The notes: generated from the letters alone by a model not told the origin. A stretch of DNA of 64,000 nucleotides from Streptacidiphilus rugosus AM-16 (GCF_000744655.1 NZ_JQMJ01000004.1:62001-126000); one strand, 5' to 3'; counted from the stretch's first letter, positions 1 through 8,839 are shown. Program-made: numbers and translations.

Positions 1-297
1 GCCCGCTCCGGTGGGGAGTTCGGTGGTGGTGGCGGGGAGGTTGACCAGGAGCCAGTGCCAGGCGCCGCTGCCGGTGGGGGCGTCGGGGTCCAGGCAGGTG
101 ACCGCGTAGGAGCGGGTGCCCGCCGGTGCGCCGGACCAGGACAGGTGCGGGGAGGCGTTGCCGCCGCCGGCGCTGTGGTGGGCGTGGGCGTCGGCGATGC
201 GCTCGCCGGAGGCGATGTCGTTGCTGGTGAGGGTGAAGTCGGGGACGGCCGGGAGGAAGTTGTAGGGCTCCGGCGGGGTGGGACGGTCGAGGTTCAT
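1..297 (-). CDS. YbhB/YbcL (PEBP/Raf kinase inhibitor-like) family protein, 3' end outside window
   Basis: The minus strand is open from an ATG at 297 to the left edge. The protein begins MNLDRPTPPEPYNF and continues through SPHLSW, TRSYAVTCLDPDAPTG and AWHWLLVNLP, the core of bacterial phosphatidylethanolamine-binding-like proteins. A GAAGGAG ribosome site lies about 8 bases before the ATG. The family is soluble, and its bacterial members have no firmly assigned reaction. It follows the IclR gene on the same strand after 33 bases, so the two may be co-transcribed. About 99 residues are visible and the C-terminus lies beyond the window. The family call is firm; the role is unknown. Confidence 0.85.
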   Translation of the reverse strand, partial: MNLDRPTPPEPYNFLPAVPDFTLTSNDIASGERIADAHAHHSAGGGNASPHLSWSGAPAGTRSYAVTCLDPDAPTGSGAWHWLLVNLPATTTELPTGAG

Positions 298-330
298 CTG
301 GTTCTCCTTCTCAGTGGGTGAGACGGGCGG

Positions 331-987
331 TCACAGGCGCTGGGCTGCGTGCAGCAGTTGGCGCCGGATCGCGGCGGCTTTCGGGCGGATCCTGCGGGCG
401 GGGCCGCTGACGCTGAGGGCGGCCCTGATCTGGCCGTCGTCGCCGGGGACGGGCACGGCCACGGACCACACGCCGGGTTCGTCCTCGCGTGGCCCTTCGC
501 CGAAGCCGCGCAGGCGGATCCGGTCGAGTTCGGCCGTGGTGTCGAAGCGGTGCTGGTCAAGGGCCCAGGCCAGGAGAACCTTGCCGGGGGCGGTGGCGGG
601 CAGCGGCCATCCGGTGCCGCGCGGGACGGTGTCGCGCAGTCCCTGGTCGGGCTCGACCGAGGCGATGCACAGACAGCGGTCGTCCAGGCGGCGGTAGAGC
701 TGGACGCTTTCCCCGGTCCGGTCCCGCAACTGACGCAGCACCGGATAGTTCACGCGTATCACCGGCTGGGATTCGCCCGCGCTGTTCCAGGCCCGCACCC
801 GCATGCCGACGCTGAGGTAGCCGGACTGGGCGCGGTGCAGGACGTCGTCCTCGACCAGTTGGGCGACCAGCCGATGGGCGCTGGATCCGGGGATCCCGGT
901 GGCCTCCCGTACCAGGTCAACGCTGTTCGCACCGGCCACGACGGCATCGACGATGGCCAGGACTCGGTCCATTCCAGTTCTGGGCAT
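331..987 (-). CDS. IclR-family transcriptional regulator, NdgR-like
   Basis: This 218-aa protein has an N-terminal winged helix (about residues 5-60, with VDLVREATGIPGSSAHRLVAQL as recognition region) and a C-terminal IclR effector domain carrying ESVQLYRR, GLRDTVPRG and APGKVLLAW. Those stretches resemble NdgR, the Streptomyces IclR regulator transcribed divergently from leuCD, and here too the gene diverges from a leuC-leuD pair. The likely role is control of that leuCD pair and of itself from the 110-base intergenic region. It is slightly shorter than typical NdgR at the N-terminus, and the first ATG was taken as start. As leuCD look divergent, it may be an accessory NdgR paralogue; that part is inference. 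Confidence 0.85.
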   Translation of the reverse strand: MPRTGMDRVLAIVDAVVAGANSVDLVREATGIPGSSAHRLVAQLVEDDVLHRAQSGYLSVGMRVRAWNSAGESQPVIRVNYPVLRQLRDRTGESVQLYRRLDDRCLCIASVEPDQGLRDTVPRGTGWPLPATAPGKVLLAWALDQHRFDTTAELDRIRLRGFGEGPREDEPGVWSVAVPVPGDDGQIRAALSVSGPARRIRPKAAAIRRQLLHAAQRL

Positions 988-1097
988 GACGTCCGGTTTC
1001 CCCTTCGCGCAACCGAGCTGACTGTGGTTAACTTACGACCCATCCGAAGGACGAGACAGTTCGTTTCACATACTGGACACTCTGAAAGTAGGGAACC
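988..1097. promoter_or_regulatory. Divergent promoter region of the IclR gene and leuC
   Basis: These 110 bases separate the divergent starts of the IclR regulator and leuC and are clearly more A+T-rich than their surroundings (TGTGGTTAACTTACG, GTTCGTTTCACATACTGG). This is where operators for an IclR protein would be expected. No unambiguous palindrome or sigma-70 pair stands out, so no exact site is claimed. Confidence 0.45.
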
Positions 1098-2495
1098 GTG
1101 GCACCGACCACCCTCGTCGACAAGATCTGGGACCGGCACGTCGTCGATCGCGGCGAGGCCGACCTGCTCTACATCGACCTGCATCTGCTGCACGAGGTCA
1201 CCAGCCCGCAGGCCTTCGAGGGCCTGCGCATGACGGGCCGTAAGGTCCGCCGGCCCGACCTGTCGATCGCGACGGCCGACCACGACGTCCCGACCGCCAA
1301 CACCCACCTGCCGCTGGCCGACAGGATCGGGGCCAGGCAGCTGCAGCTGCAGATCGACAACTGCCGGGAGTTCGGCGTCGAGCTCCACCCGATGAACACC
1401 CCGGGCCAGGGCATCGTCCACGTCATCGGCCCGCAGATGGGCCTGACCCAGCCGGGCATGACCATCGTCTGCGGCGACAGCCACACCGCCACCCACGGCG
1501 CTTTCGGCGCGGTCGCGTTCGGCATCGGCACGAGCCAGGTCGAGCACGTCCTGGCCACCCAGACGCTGCGGATGGCCCGGCCCAAGTCGATGGCCGTCAC
1601 CGTGGACGGGACGCTGCGCCCCGGGGTCACCGCCAAGGACCTGGTGCTGGCCGTCATCGCGAAGATCGGCACCAACGGCGGCACCCAGACGCTGATCGAG
1701 TTCCGCGGCGAGGCCGTGCGGCAGCTGTCCATGGCGGGCCGCATGACGGTGTGCAACATGGCCATCGAGGCCGGTGCGCGCAGCGGCCTGGTCGCGCCCG
1801 ACGAGACGACCTTCGCCTACCTGGAGGGCCGCGAGCGCACCCCCAGGGGCGCCGCGTGGGAGCGGGCGCTGGAGGACTGGCGCACCCTGCACAGCGACGA
1901 GGGCGCGGTGTTCGACCGTGAGGTCCGTCTGCACGCGGACGACATCTTCACGCAGGCCAGCTGGGGCACCAACCCCGGTCAGACGGTCGGCATCGACCAG
2001 AACGTGCCGGACCCCTCGGCCTACGCCGACCCGTCCGAGCGGGCGGCCGCCGAACGCGCCCTGGAGTACATGGGCCTGACACCCGGTCAGGCCATGCGCG
2101 ACATCGCGATCGAGACGGTGTTCATCGGCTCCTGCACCAACGGCCGGCTGGAGGACCTGCGGGCCGCCGCCGAGGTGCTGCGCGGCAGGAAGGTCAACCC
2201 GCGGGTCCGCGCGCTGGCCGTGCCGGGGTCCGCGGTCATCAAGGACCTGGCCGAGGCCGAGGGCCTGGACCAGGTCTTCCTGGACGCCGGCTTCGAGTGG
2301 CGTTCGCCCGGCTGCTCGATGTGCGTGGGCATGAACGGCGACATCGTCGCGCCGGGCACGCACAGCGCCTCCACCTCGAACCGCAACTTCGAGGGGCGGC
2401 AGGGCCCGCAGGCCCGCACCCACCTGGTCTCCCCGGCCACCGCCGCCGCGACCGCCGTGGCCGGCCACCTGGCCGCCGCCGCCGACCTGTCCTGA
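1098..2495 (+). CDS. leuC: 3-isopropylmalate dehydratase large subunit (LeuC-type aconitase family)
   Basis: The 465-aa protein is a full-length [4Fe-4S] isomerase. Its cluster ligands are the Cys in FIGSCTNGR (about residue 345) and the two Cys in GCSMC (about 405 and 408). [14 protein letters not shown] and [13 protein letters not shown] are classical LeuC motifs. With LeuD it would isomerise 2-isopropylmalate to 3-isopropylmalate in leucine synthesis, or a related hydroxy-tricarboxylate. The GTG start is preceded by AAAGTAGGG. No leuA or leuB is nearby, and it sits beside specialised genes, so a dedicated chain-elongation or leucine-supply role is possible but unproven. Confidence 0.9.
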   Translation: MAPTTLVDKIWDRHVVDRGEADLLYIDLHLLHEVTSPQAFEGLRMTGRKVRRPDLSIATADHDVPTANTHLPLADRIGARQLQLQIDNCREFGVELHPMNTPGQGIVHVIGPQMGLTQPGMTIVCGDSHTATHGAFGAVAFGIGTSQVEHVLATQTLRMARPKSMAVTVDGTLRPGVTAKDLVLAVIAKIGTNGGTQTLIEFRGEAVRQLSMAGRMTVCNMAIEAGARSGLVAPDETTFAYLEGRERTPRGAAWERALEDWRTLHSDEGAVFDREVRLHADDIFTQASWGTNPGQTVGIDQNVPDPSAYADPSERAAAERALEYMGLTPGQAMRDIAIETVFIGSCTNGRLEDLRAAAEVLRGRKVNPRVRALAVPGSAVIKDLAEAEGLDQVFLDAGFEWRSPGCSMCVGMNGDIVAPGTHSASTSNRNFEGRQGPQARTHLVSPATAAATAVAGHLAAAADLS

Positions 2496-2522
2496 CCGTA
2501 CGAGCAAGAGAGCGACAAGACC

Positions 2523-3143
2523 ATGGACCCCGTCACCCGCATCCGCGGCCGCGCCGTGCCGCTGGACCGCTCGGACGTCGACACCGACCAGATCATCCCC
2601 GCCGTGTGGATGAAGAAGATCGAACGGACCGGCTTCGAGGACGGCCTCTTCCAGAAGTGGCGCCGCGACAGCGAGTTCGTGCTCAACCGCCCGGAGCGGG
2701 CGGGCGCGACCGTGCTGGTCAGCGGACCGAACTTCGGCTGCGGCTCGTCCCGTGAGCACGCCCCGTGGGCGCTGCGCGACTTCGGCTTCAAGGTCGTCAT
2801 CACGCCCGGCTTCGCCGACATCTTCCGCAACAACCTGCCCAACGTCGGCCTGGTGCCGGCGTGGGCGGATCCCGAGACGGTGCGCGCCCTGCTGGACGCC
2901 ACCACCGCGGACGCCTCGGTGGAGATCACCGTCGACGTGGAGAACCGCCTGATCCAGTGCCCGGAGGCGGGCGTCGTCGACGCGCCGTTCTTCCTGGACG
3001 ACGCGGCGCACTACCGGCTGGTCAACGGCCTGGACCTGATCGACATGACGCTGCAGCTCGACCAGGCGATCGCCGAGCACGAGCAGCGCCGCCCGGACTG
3101 GCTGCCCACCTGCAACGGCCAGGTCGCCGTCGCCGCCGGCTGA
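2523..3143 (+). CDS. leuD: 3-isopropylmalate dehydratase small subunit (LeuD)
   Basis: This 206-aa swivel-domain subunit partners LeuC. SDVDTDQIIPA near the N-terminus and NFGCGSSREHAPWAL (about residues 69-83) are the substrate-recognition loops of LeuD. The gene starts 27 bases after leuC and the two are surely co-transcribed. Full family length, with no lesion seen. Confidence 0.92.
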   Translation: MDPVTRIRGRAVPLDRSDVDTDQIIPAVWMKKIERTGFEDGLFQKWRRDSEFVLNRPERAGATVLVSGPNFGCGSSREHAPWALRDFGFKVVITPGFADIFRNNLPNVGLVPAWADPETVRALLDATTADASVEITVDVENRLIQCPEAGVVDAPFFLDDAAHYRLVNGLDLIDMTLQLDQAIAEHEQRRPDWLPTCNGQVAVAAG

Positions 3144-3218
3144 TCCGCCCCGACCGGGTCCGGAGCCGTTCCCCCGGCGGCTCCGGACCCCCACCGTTCG
3201 AGAAGGGAAACCCCTGCC

Positions 3219-3878
3219 GTGACCCGCATCATCCGCCCCGGCGACGTCCAGGGCCTGATCTCCGCCGCCGACCGGCTGCGCCGCGGCGCCGTCGTCGTCG
3301 TACCGACCGACACCAACTACGGCGTGTTCTGCGACCCGTTCAACCCCGAGGCGGTGCGCCGCGTCTACGAGATGAAGAAGCGCGACGGCGGCAAGCCGCT
3401 GACGCTGTACGTCTCCTCCCCCACCGAGTGGCAGCGCTGGGCCAAGGACCCGGGTCATCCCGGCCTGGACGGCCTGCTGGACGAGGTCTGGCCGGGCCCG
3501 CTCAACATCATCGTGCGCAAGCGCCCCACCGTCCCCGACTGGGTGACGGCCGGTCAGGAGTCCGTCGCGGTCTTCCACAACCGCAGCCAGGTGCTGAACC
3601 AGCTGGCGATCTACGCGGGGCTGCCGCTGGCGGCGACCTCCGCCAACATCAGCGGGACCATGGACACCGGCCTGGTCGACTTCGACACCGCGGTGGAGCA
3701 CCTGGGCGAGCACATCGACCTGGCCGTCCAGGGCTCCGGCGCCTCCGCCTACACCTCCTCCAGCACCATCGTGTCGCTGCTGGGCGAGCGCCCCGCGATC
3801 GTCCGCCAGGGCGACATCGGCCCCGAGATCGTCGGCCGCCACCTGACCGACCTGGCCGTCCCGGCCGACGCCCGATGA
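3219..3878 (+). CDS. YrdC/Sua5/YciO-family protein
   Basis: This 219-aa protein has the single YrdC domain. VVPTDTNYG (about residues 28-36) is the family's ATP/threonine pocket motif, KKRDGGKPLTLYVSS the following basic loop, and ATSANISG (about 145-152) the second signature. Known relatives make threonylcarbamoyl-AMP from threonine, bicarbonate and ATP for tRNA t6A, or carry out carbamoyl-adenylate chemistry in HypF and TobZ. It starts at GTG after GAAGGGA and its stop overlaps the start of the next MFS gene (ATGA). That coupling and its company suggest a carbamoylation step or an accessory copy rather than housekeeping t6A. Substrate is not determinable here. Confidence 0.75.
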   Translation: MTRIIRPGDVQGLISAADRLRRGAVVVVPTDTNYGVFCDPFNPEAVRRVYEMKKRDGGKPLTLYVSSPTEWQRWAKDPGHPGLDGLLDEVWPGPLNIIVRKRPTVPDWVTAGQESVAVFHNRSQVLNQLAIYAGLPLAATSANISGTMDTGLVDFDTAVEHLGEHIDLAVQGSGASAYTSSSTIVSLLGERPAIVRQGDIGPEIVGRHLTDLAVPADAR

Positions 3879-5164
3879 GCGCCCCCACCGCCACGGCCCC
3901 CGCCACCGCGGCGGGGGCTGCGGCCGGGACGGGCGCCCCCACGGCGGCGCTGCGCGCGCTGACCGGGTACCGCGTCGTCTCCCGCGCCTACTTCCACCTG
4001 CCGGTGCTGTTCGTCTTCCTGTTCCGCGGCCACCTGCCGCTGTGGGGGGTCGAGACGCTGATGGCGGGCTACGGGCTCACAGTGGCCGCGGCGCCCCTGG
4101 CGCTACGGCCGCTGACCCGGCGTCTGTCCCTGCCCGCTACCCTGGCGGTCGGCGAGAGCGTGAAGATCGCCGGCCTGGTGTGCCTGGCGCTCGGCCCGGG
4201 CTGGACCAGTGCGGTCGTCGGGCAGGTGCTGTCCGGCGCCGGTTTCGCGCTGACCGCGGGCACCGACTCGGCGCTGCTGAGCACCCTGACCTCCGGCGCG
4301 GACTTCCGCCGCAGGGAGGCGACGACGCAGGGCTGGATGTTCGCGATCTCCTTCGCGGCCGGCACCACCGGCGCGCTGCTGTTCGGCCGGGCGCACACGG
4401 CGCCGTTCGCCGCCTCGGGCGGCGCGGCCGCGCTGGCCCTGGTCTGCCTCGCGCTGACCGCGGCCGGGCTGCGCGACCGGACTGCCGCGCCGGCCCCGGC
4501 TGCGACCACGGCTTCGGCATCGGCATCGGCATCGGCATCGGCATCGGCATCGGCTCCATCGTCGGACGCGGCTGCGGCTACGGCCGGAGAGGAGCGGGCC
4601 GGGGACGGGGCCAGGTTCTGGCAGCAGTACTACGCGCTCAACCGGGCGTTCCTGCTGGCCCCCTACGTCGGCTTCATCCCCTACCTGCTGGCGGCCCGGC
4701 TGCATCTGGGACTGTCCTGGTTCGGCGCCGTGCTGGGGCTCTACACCCTGAGCGGATTCGCCGCGGCCCGGCTGTCGCCGAAGGTGATGGCCAAGGGCAG
4801 CCCCCGGCAGCTGGCCGCCCTGTCGACCGTGCTGACCGCCGGTGGGCTGGCCCTGCTCGCCGTGCCCAGTCTGGTGACCGCGTTGGCGGCCATCGTCGCA
4901 CTGGGTCTGGCGGGCGGGTTCATCCGACCGATCGGCATGGCGAACCTCGAGCCCTACCTGCAGGGCCTGTCCGCACAGGCCCGCAGGACGATGACCGGAC
5001 GGATGGAGCAGCAGCAGGCCGTGTGGTCGGCCCTTCTGCTGGTGGCCGGCGGGCTCCTGCTACCGGTGCTGTCCACGGTCGGGCTGTTCCTGGTCCTGGC
5101 GCTGGCCAACCTGGTCGTCCAGACCGTCGTCCTGCTCGGCGCACGAAGGAACAGCGCCGGCTGA
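3875..5164 (+). CDS. MFS-family membrane transporter
   Basis: This 429-aa hydrophobic protein has roughly 11-12 membrane helices in two halves joined by a low-complexity Ser-Ala linker (about residues 214-228) and an acidic stretch. LFRGHLPLWGVE and an RRREATTQGWMF loop fit a small-molecule exporter of the major facilitator superfamily. The ATG overlaps the stop of the YrdC-like gene, giving translational coupling. A strong hairpin follows the gene. Substrate unknown; export of a cluster product or intermediate is plausible. Confidence 0.75.
   Translation: MSAPTATAPATAAGAAAGTGAPTAALRALTGYRVVSRAYFHLPVLFVFLFRGHLPLWGVETLMAGYGLTVAAAPLALRPLTRRLSLPATLAVGESVKIAGLVCLALGPGWTSAVVGQVLSGAGFALTAGTDSALLSTLTSGADFRRREATTQGWMFAISFAAGTTGALLFGRAHTAPFAASGGAAALALVCLALTAAGLRDRTAAPAPAATTASASASASASASASAPSSDAAAATAGEERAGDGARFWQQYYALNRAFLLAPYVGFIPYLLAARLHLGLSWFGAVLGLYTLSGFAAARLSPKVMAKGSPRQLAALSTVLTAGGLALLAVPSLVTALAAIVALGLAGGFIRPIGMANLEPYLQGLSAQARRTMTGRMEQQQAVWSALLLVAGGLLLPVLSTVGLFLVLALANLVVQTVVLLGARRNSAG
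4514..4554. repeat. TCGGCA hexanucleotide tandem repeat inside the MFS gene
   Basis: Six consecutive TCGGCA units plus a partial seventh encode the alternating Ser-Ala linker between the two halves of the transporter. The repeat is in frame, so gain or loss of units changes only linker length. Confidence 0.9.
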
Positions 5165-5171
5165 ACCGCCC

Positions 5172-5202
5172 GCTGCGGCCCTGCCCCTGGCAGGGCCGCA
5201 GC
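5172..5202. terminator. Hairpin terminator after the leuCD-yrdC-MFS genes
   Basis: Perfect 14-bp arms (GCTGCGGCCCTGCC and its complement) with a 3-base loop start 8 bases after the MFS stop codon. There is no U-tract, as is common for actinomycete terminators. Confidence 0.75.
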
Positions 5203-5294
5203 CGTCTGCCGGGGATCGGGGGCGAAGGCCCCGGCTGGCTGAGGCGACACACCGACCGTCACTTCGTCCGGAGAGGGGAAAGGGTGGCACCCGC

Positions 5295-5978
5295 ATGCGA
5301 ACAATCGACGACGAGAGAATGCCGCGGCCGCGCGGCGCCCGGAAGGAGACCGCCGTCTTCCTGGCGGACCCGGACCCGCTGGCCCGGCACGTGCTCCAGG
5401 ACGCGCTGCGGCGCAGCGGCCTGGCGGTGACGGCGGCCAGCATGTCGCCGCGCCCCAAGGCGGTCGTGGCCAGGGTCGACGCGGCGGTGCTGGCCACCGA
5501 TCACCGCGACTCGCCGCGGGACAGCATCCACACCTGGACGCAGCACCGGGTCCCGGTGCTGCTCATCGGGGTGGGCTGGACGCAGGACCGGCTACACGCC
5601 GCGTTGTCGGCGGGAGCGATGGGCTGCCTGGTGAAGGACAGCGCGACCGAACGGCTGGGGCCGGCGGTGCGGGCGGTGGTGAGCGGACACATGGTGCTCT
5701 CCCCCGACCTGATGGAGCTGTACGCGGGGGCCCCGCGTTCCGGGCAGCAGGTAGAAGGGCCGGTTCTCGTCGGCCGTTCCGCCACCCTGCTGACCTCCAG
5801 GGAGCGGGAGGTGCTGGCGGTGCTGGCCCAGGGCCTGTCGACGGCCGAGGCGGCCCGCCGTCTCGGGGTCTCCCCCGCCACGGTCAAGAGCCACATCTCG
5901 CACGCCCTGACGAAACTGGGGGCGCGGAACCGGATCGAGGCGATCCTGATGACCCGCCCGGACCTCAGCCGGGTCTGA
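5295..5978 (+). CDS. LuxR/NarL-type regulator with atypical receiver domain
   Basis: This 227-aa protein has an N-terminal receiver-like domain (about residues 18-130) and a C-terminal LuxR helix-turn-helix (about 160-220: LTSREREVLAVLAQGLSTAEAARRLG, with VSPATVKSHISHALTKLGARN). The receiver keeps an acidic pair (ADPDP) and the CLVKD lysine. The phosphoacceptor strand reads AAVLATDHRD and the usual Thr/Ser strand reads VLLIGVG. It may therefore not respond to ordinary phosphorylation, like other atypical receivers in antibiotic clusters. No histidine kinase is adjacent. Target promoters are unknown. Confidence 0.8.
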   Translation: MRTIDDERMPRPRGARKETAVFLADPDPLARHVLQDALRRSGLAVTAASMSPRPKAVVARVDAAVLATDHRDSPRDSIHTWTQHRVPVLLIGVGWTQDRLHAALSAGAMGCLVKDSATERLGPAVRAVVSGHMVLSPDLMELYAGAPRSGQQVEGPVLVGRSATLLTSREREVLAVLAQGLSTAEAARRLGVSPATVKSHISHALTKLGARNRIEAILMTRPDLSRV

Positions 5979-6013
5979 GCGACGCCCGGGCCCCCGCGGA
6001 GTCGTCGGCCGGC

Positions 6014-7399
6014 TCAGACGCCGAGGCGAATCCACCGGTCGCCTCTGGCCCTGGCGCCCAGGAACGCGACGCGGACGGCGAGGAACACGCCGAACACCGC
6101 CCAGACGGCGGTCAGCGAACCGTGGTAGACGCAGCCGGCTGCCGGGATCACCGCCGCGGCGGTGCCCGCACCGGCCCAGGCGAGGTAGCGGCCGTCCCCG
6201 GCGCCGATCAGGACGCCGTCCAGAACGTAGACGGCCGCCGCCAGCGGCTGCAGCAGCCCGATCACCGGCAGGCTGTCGGCGAGTGCGTGACGCACGGCGG
6301 GCTGGTCGGCCAGCAGGCCCAGGTAGAGGGGCTGCGCCGCCCAGAGCACGGCGCCGAGTGCGGTCCCGGCGAGCACCGCCGCGAAGGTCATGCGGCGCAC
6401 CGCGATCCGGGCCGTGCGGGGCTCCCCGGCCCCGAGGAGTCCGGCGACCACGGTCTGCGCCGCGATGGCGACCGCGTCCAGGGCCAGCGCGAGGAACATC
6501 CACAGGGAGAAGCCGAGCTGGTACGCGGCCAGCGGCGCGGCGCCGAGCGTGGCGGCGGCGCCCGCCAGGACCACGATCACCGAACGCATCGTCACGGTTC
6601 GCACCACCAGGGCGACGCCGGCGCGGGCGGCCCGCATCATCCCTGCGGGGTGCAGCCGCAGGCTGAGCCGGCGACGTGCGGAGTCACGTGCCACGACGGC
6701 CGCGAGGGCGGTTCCCATGGCGGTCTGGGCGATGACGGTCCCCCACGCGGAGCCCGCCACGCCCCAGCGCGCTCCGAAGACCAGTTCGGCGTTGAGCGCG
6801 GTGTTGACGGCGAAGCCGCAGGTGACGACGGTCAGCACGGTGCGGGAACGCCGCAGGCCGCGCAGTACCCCGGTGGCCGCGGTGGCGACCAGGATGCCCG
6901 GCAGTCCGAGCGCGCTGATGCGCAGGTACCGGACGGCCTGGGCGGCGATTCCGCCGGTGCCGCCGAGCAGGTGCACGGCCTCGGGGGCCGTCGCGGCGAC
7001 GACGGCTGCCAGCACGACCCCCAGGACCAGGCCGAGGCCGACACCGTCGATGCCGGCCCGCAGGGCTCCGTCGCGGTCACCGGCGCCGATGCTGCGCGCC
7101 GCGCTCGAGGTGGTCGCGTAGGCGAGGAAGACGCAGGCGTTGACCAGGGCCGCCAGGATCGTCGCGGCGAGCGCGACGCCGGCCAGCGGGTCGGCGCCGA
7201 GGCGGCCGACCATGGCGCTGTCGGCGAGGAGGAAGGCGGGTTCGGCCACCAGGGACCCGAGGGCGGGCAGCGCGAGGCGGACGATGTCGGAAAGCGTGCC
7301 GACGCGACGCGCGGCGGGCGGGGTGGCGGCGGGCGGAGTGGCGGCGGGCCCGCCGGCAACTGCCTGCGGGCCGACGGCGGGAGCGGAGGTGGTGGTCAT
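6014..7399 (-). CDS. MATE-family efflux transporter
   Basis: This 461-aa integral membrane protein has about twelve helices. LSDIVRLALPALGSLVAEPAFLL at the N-terminus, SAMVGRLGADPLAGVALA and the internal half-repeat with AQTVVAGLLGAGEP are typical of DinF-like MATE exporters, which expel cationic drugs using a sodium or proton gradient. It lies 93 bases downstream of the 2-oxoglutarate oxygenase gene on the same strand. A MATE carrier suits a basic, guanidine-like product; that is inference. Confidence 0.85.
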   Translation of the reverse strand: MTTTSAPAVGPQAVAGGPAATPPAATPPAARRVGTLSDIVRLALPALGSLVAEPAFLLADSAMVGRLGADPLAGVALAATILAALVNACVFLAYATTSSAARSIGAGDRDGALRAGIDGVGLGLVLGVVLAAVVAATAPEAVHLLGGTGGIAAQAVRYLRISALGLPGILVATAATGVLRGLRRSRTVLTVVTCGFAVNTALNAELVFGARWGVAGSAWGTVIAQTAMGTALAAVVARDSARRRLSLRLHPAGMMRAARAGVALVVRTVTMRSVIVVLAGAAATLGAAPLAAYQLGFSLWMFLALALDAVAIAAQTVVAGLLGAGEPRTARIAVRRMTFAAVLAGTALGAVLWAAQPLYLGLLADQPAVRHALADSLPVIGLLQPLAAAVYVLDGVLIGAGDGRYLAWAGAGTAAAVIPAAGCVYHGSLTAVWAVFGVFLAVRVAFLGARARGDRWIRLGV

Positions 7400-7492
7400 G
7401 GTGGCCGGTCTGTGGGAGGTGGTGGTGCGGGCGCATGGCTGGGGGGAGAGCCAGGCGCCCGCACCGGCCGGGCGACGGGAGTCGGCCGGGGG

Positions 7493-8500
7493 TCAGTCCG
7501 CGACGCGGCCGACGACGCCGTCGAGCCAGTCGCTGTTGTGGCGGTCCGCGGCGCTCTGGTCGCGGAAGGCGTAGGTCTTCAGCAGCCAGCGCTGGCGGGC
7601 GCGCTCGGGGTCGAGGATCTCGACCATGTCGCGGCTGTGCAGACCGTCCTGGTTCGCCAGGACGAACAGGTCCCGGTCCAGGATCTTGTGGCGGCGCTTC
7701 TTGGACTTGACGATGGCGTTCTTCAGGGCGAGGAGCGCCTCGTAGGCCGCGATCGGGGCGTCCGGCGCGACCCGCGTGCGCGTGTCGTAGTAGCGCAGGC
7801 TGTGGTCGTTCTCCAGGATGGCGTGCGGCTCGGAGACCGTCTGCGTGGAGTTGGAGTCACGCGAGTAGCGGTCGAAGGGGGTGATGAAGAGCGGCTGACG
7901 CAGCGTCTGCTGGTGCTCGTCGGTGAGGTTGGCCAGCACGTCGCGGCCGTCGGCGAAGCCGGTGTAGATCTGGTCCTCGACCGGGCAGCGCATGCCCAGC
8001 AGCGCCAGGAAGTCGGCGCGGACCGGATGGGCGGTTCGGTCGTTGTGGAAGTACAGCTCGCTGTCGGTCTTCTGGGTCTGCGTGCCGGTGTACCGGTTGA
8101 CGGCGTAGACGTCGTGGAAGAAGTCGCCGTTGTTGCGGGTCTCGTAGGCCAGCAGCGGGGTGCCGACGACCTGGCCGAAGAGCTCGAGGAAGGTCTCCCC
8201 GACGAAGGTGGTCTTCTTGCGGTACTTGTCGGCGACCGGGTCGTCCTGCTCGAAGAGCGGGATCTCGGCGTCGACGGGGCAGTTGCGCAGGACGTGGGCG
8301 TCGGACTCGCCGGACTCCCGCTGGGCCCGCACGGTGGCGCAGGCCTGGAGGAAGTAGGCGGGGACCTCGCCGCGGGCGAGAACGTCGCCGACGGCGGCGG
8401 AGAAGGCGGAGTAGTCCTCATAGGGGTTCTTGGCCACCGCCGAAAGAAGGTGGAAAAGCTCGTCACGCTGCGCATCGGTGAAGCTGAAAACGGGCTCCAT
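7493..8500 (-). CDS. Fe(II)/2-oxoglutarate oxygenase, clavaminate synthase-like (amino acid hydroxylase type)
   Basis: This 335-aa protein matches the clavaminate-synthase/VioC/AsnO branch of non-haem iron oxygenases, which mostly beta-hydroxylate arginine, asparagine or enduracididine, free or peptidyl. FHND (about residues 152-155) supplies the HxD iron ligands. ANQDGLHSRD near residue 290 supplies the distal His, and RQRWLLKTYAF the 2-oxoglutarate-binding Arg. AAGGAG lies 10 bases before the ATG. A 243-base leader carrying an ARE-like box precedes it, which implies butyrolactone-type control. Substrate is unknown; a guanidino amino acid is a reasonable guess from the neighbours. Confidence 0.8.
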   Translation of the reverse strand: MEPVFSFTDAQRDELFHLLSAVAKNPYEDYSAFSAAVGDVLARGEVPAYFLQACATVRAQRESGESDAHVLRNCPVDAEIPLFEQDDPVADKYRKKTTFVGETFLELFGQVVGTPLLAYETRNNGDFFHDVYAVNRYTGTQTQKTDSELYFHNDRTAHPVRADFLALLGMRCPVEDQIYTGFADGRDVLANLTDEHQQTLRQPLFITPFDRYSRDSNSTQTVSEPHAILENDHSLRYYDTRTRVAPDAPIAAYEALLALKNAIVKSKKRRHKILDRDLFVLANQDGLHSRDMVEILDPERARQRWLLKTYAFRDQSAADRHNSDWLDGVVGRVAD

Positions 8501-8839
8501 GGCTGGGGCGCTCCTTGGATGTCTCGGGATGCTGTCGTGCCGCGCTCGATGCTTCTTGCGCGGAGCGGCGGCAACATCGGCCGTTGGTTGAACTCCAGTT
8601 CGGGGAGCGAGATTTGGCTCGGTGCGCGTAGGCCGTTGGTGGAGGCGCCCGGAGCCGGGTCGAGGATCTCCACCCCGCGCGGGCGAGGACGGGGCTCCTT
8701 TCCGCGGCGGTGGAGGAGCGGGAGGGGCGTGGGATCGACAAAGAAGAATCCATCTGGAAGGTATGTTTTAGGACCGGAAGGCACGCCCGCTCCCTGGCGG
8801 GGCGGACGGGCCGTCGGTCGGGCTCGGAACATCAGGGCA
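8501..8839. other. 339-base intergenic region upstream of the oxygenase gene
   Basis: No convincing gene is seen. The stretch contains the oxygenase ribosome site near 8511, an unusually long leader, and an ARE-like palindrome at 8744-8770. The left flank of the ACAD-like gene's stop carries three CATCAGG direct repeats at about 8831-8855. Confidence 0.6.
8744..8770 (-). promoter_or_regulatory. ARE-like operator (butyrolactone-receptor box) upstream of the oxygenase
   Basis: Read on the minus strand it is AACATACCTTCCAGATGG followed by ATTCTT. The ACATACCTTC half matches the usual autoregulatory-element consensus bound by ArpA-like TetR receptors; the second half is degenerate. It lies about 245 bases before the oxygenase start. 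Confidence 0.6.

Noticed and set aside
759..3842. Very long open frame antisense to leuC, leuD and the YrdC-like gene (minus strand)
   Set aside because: It is the product of high third-position G+C. The opposite strand encodes recognisable enzymes, and this frame gives low-complexity Arg/Ala/Gly/Val text with no domain.
4514..4554. CRISPR-like repeat
   Set aside because: A six-base unit without spacers, inside a coding sequence.
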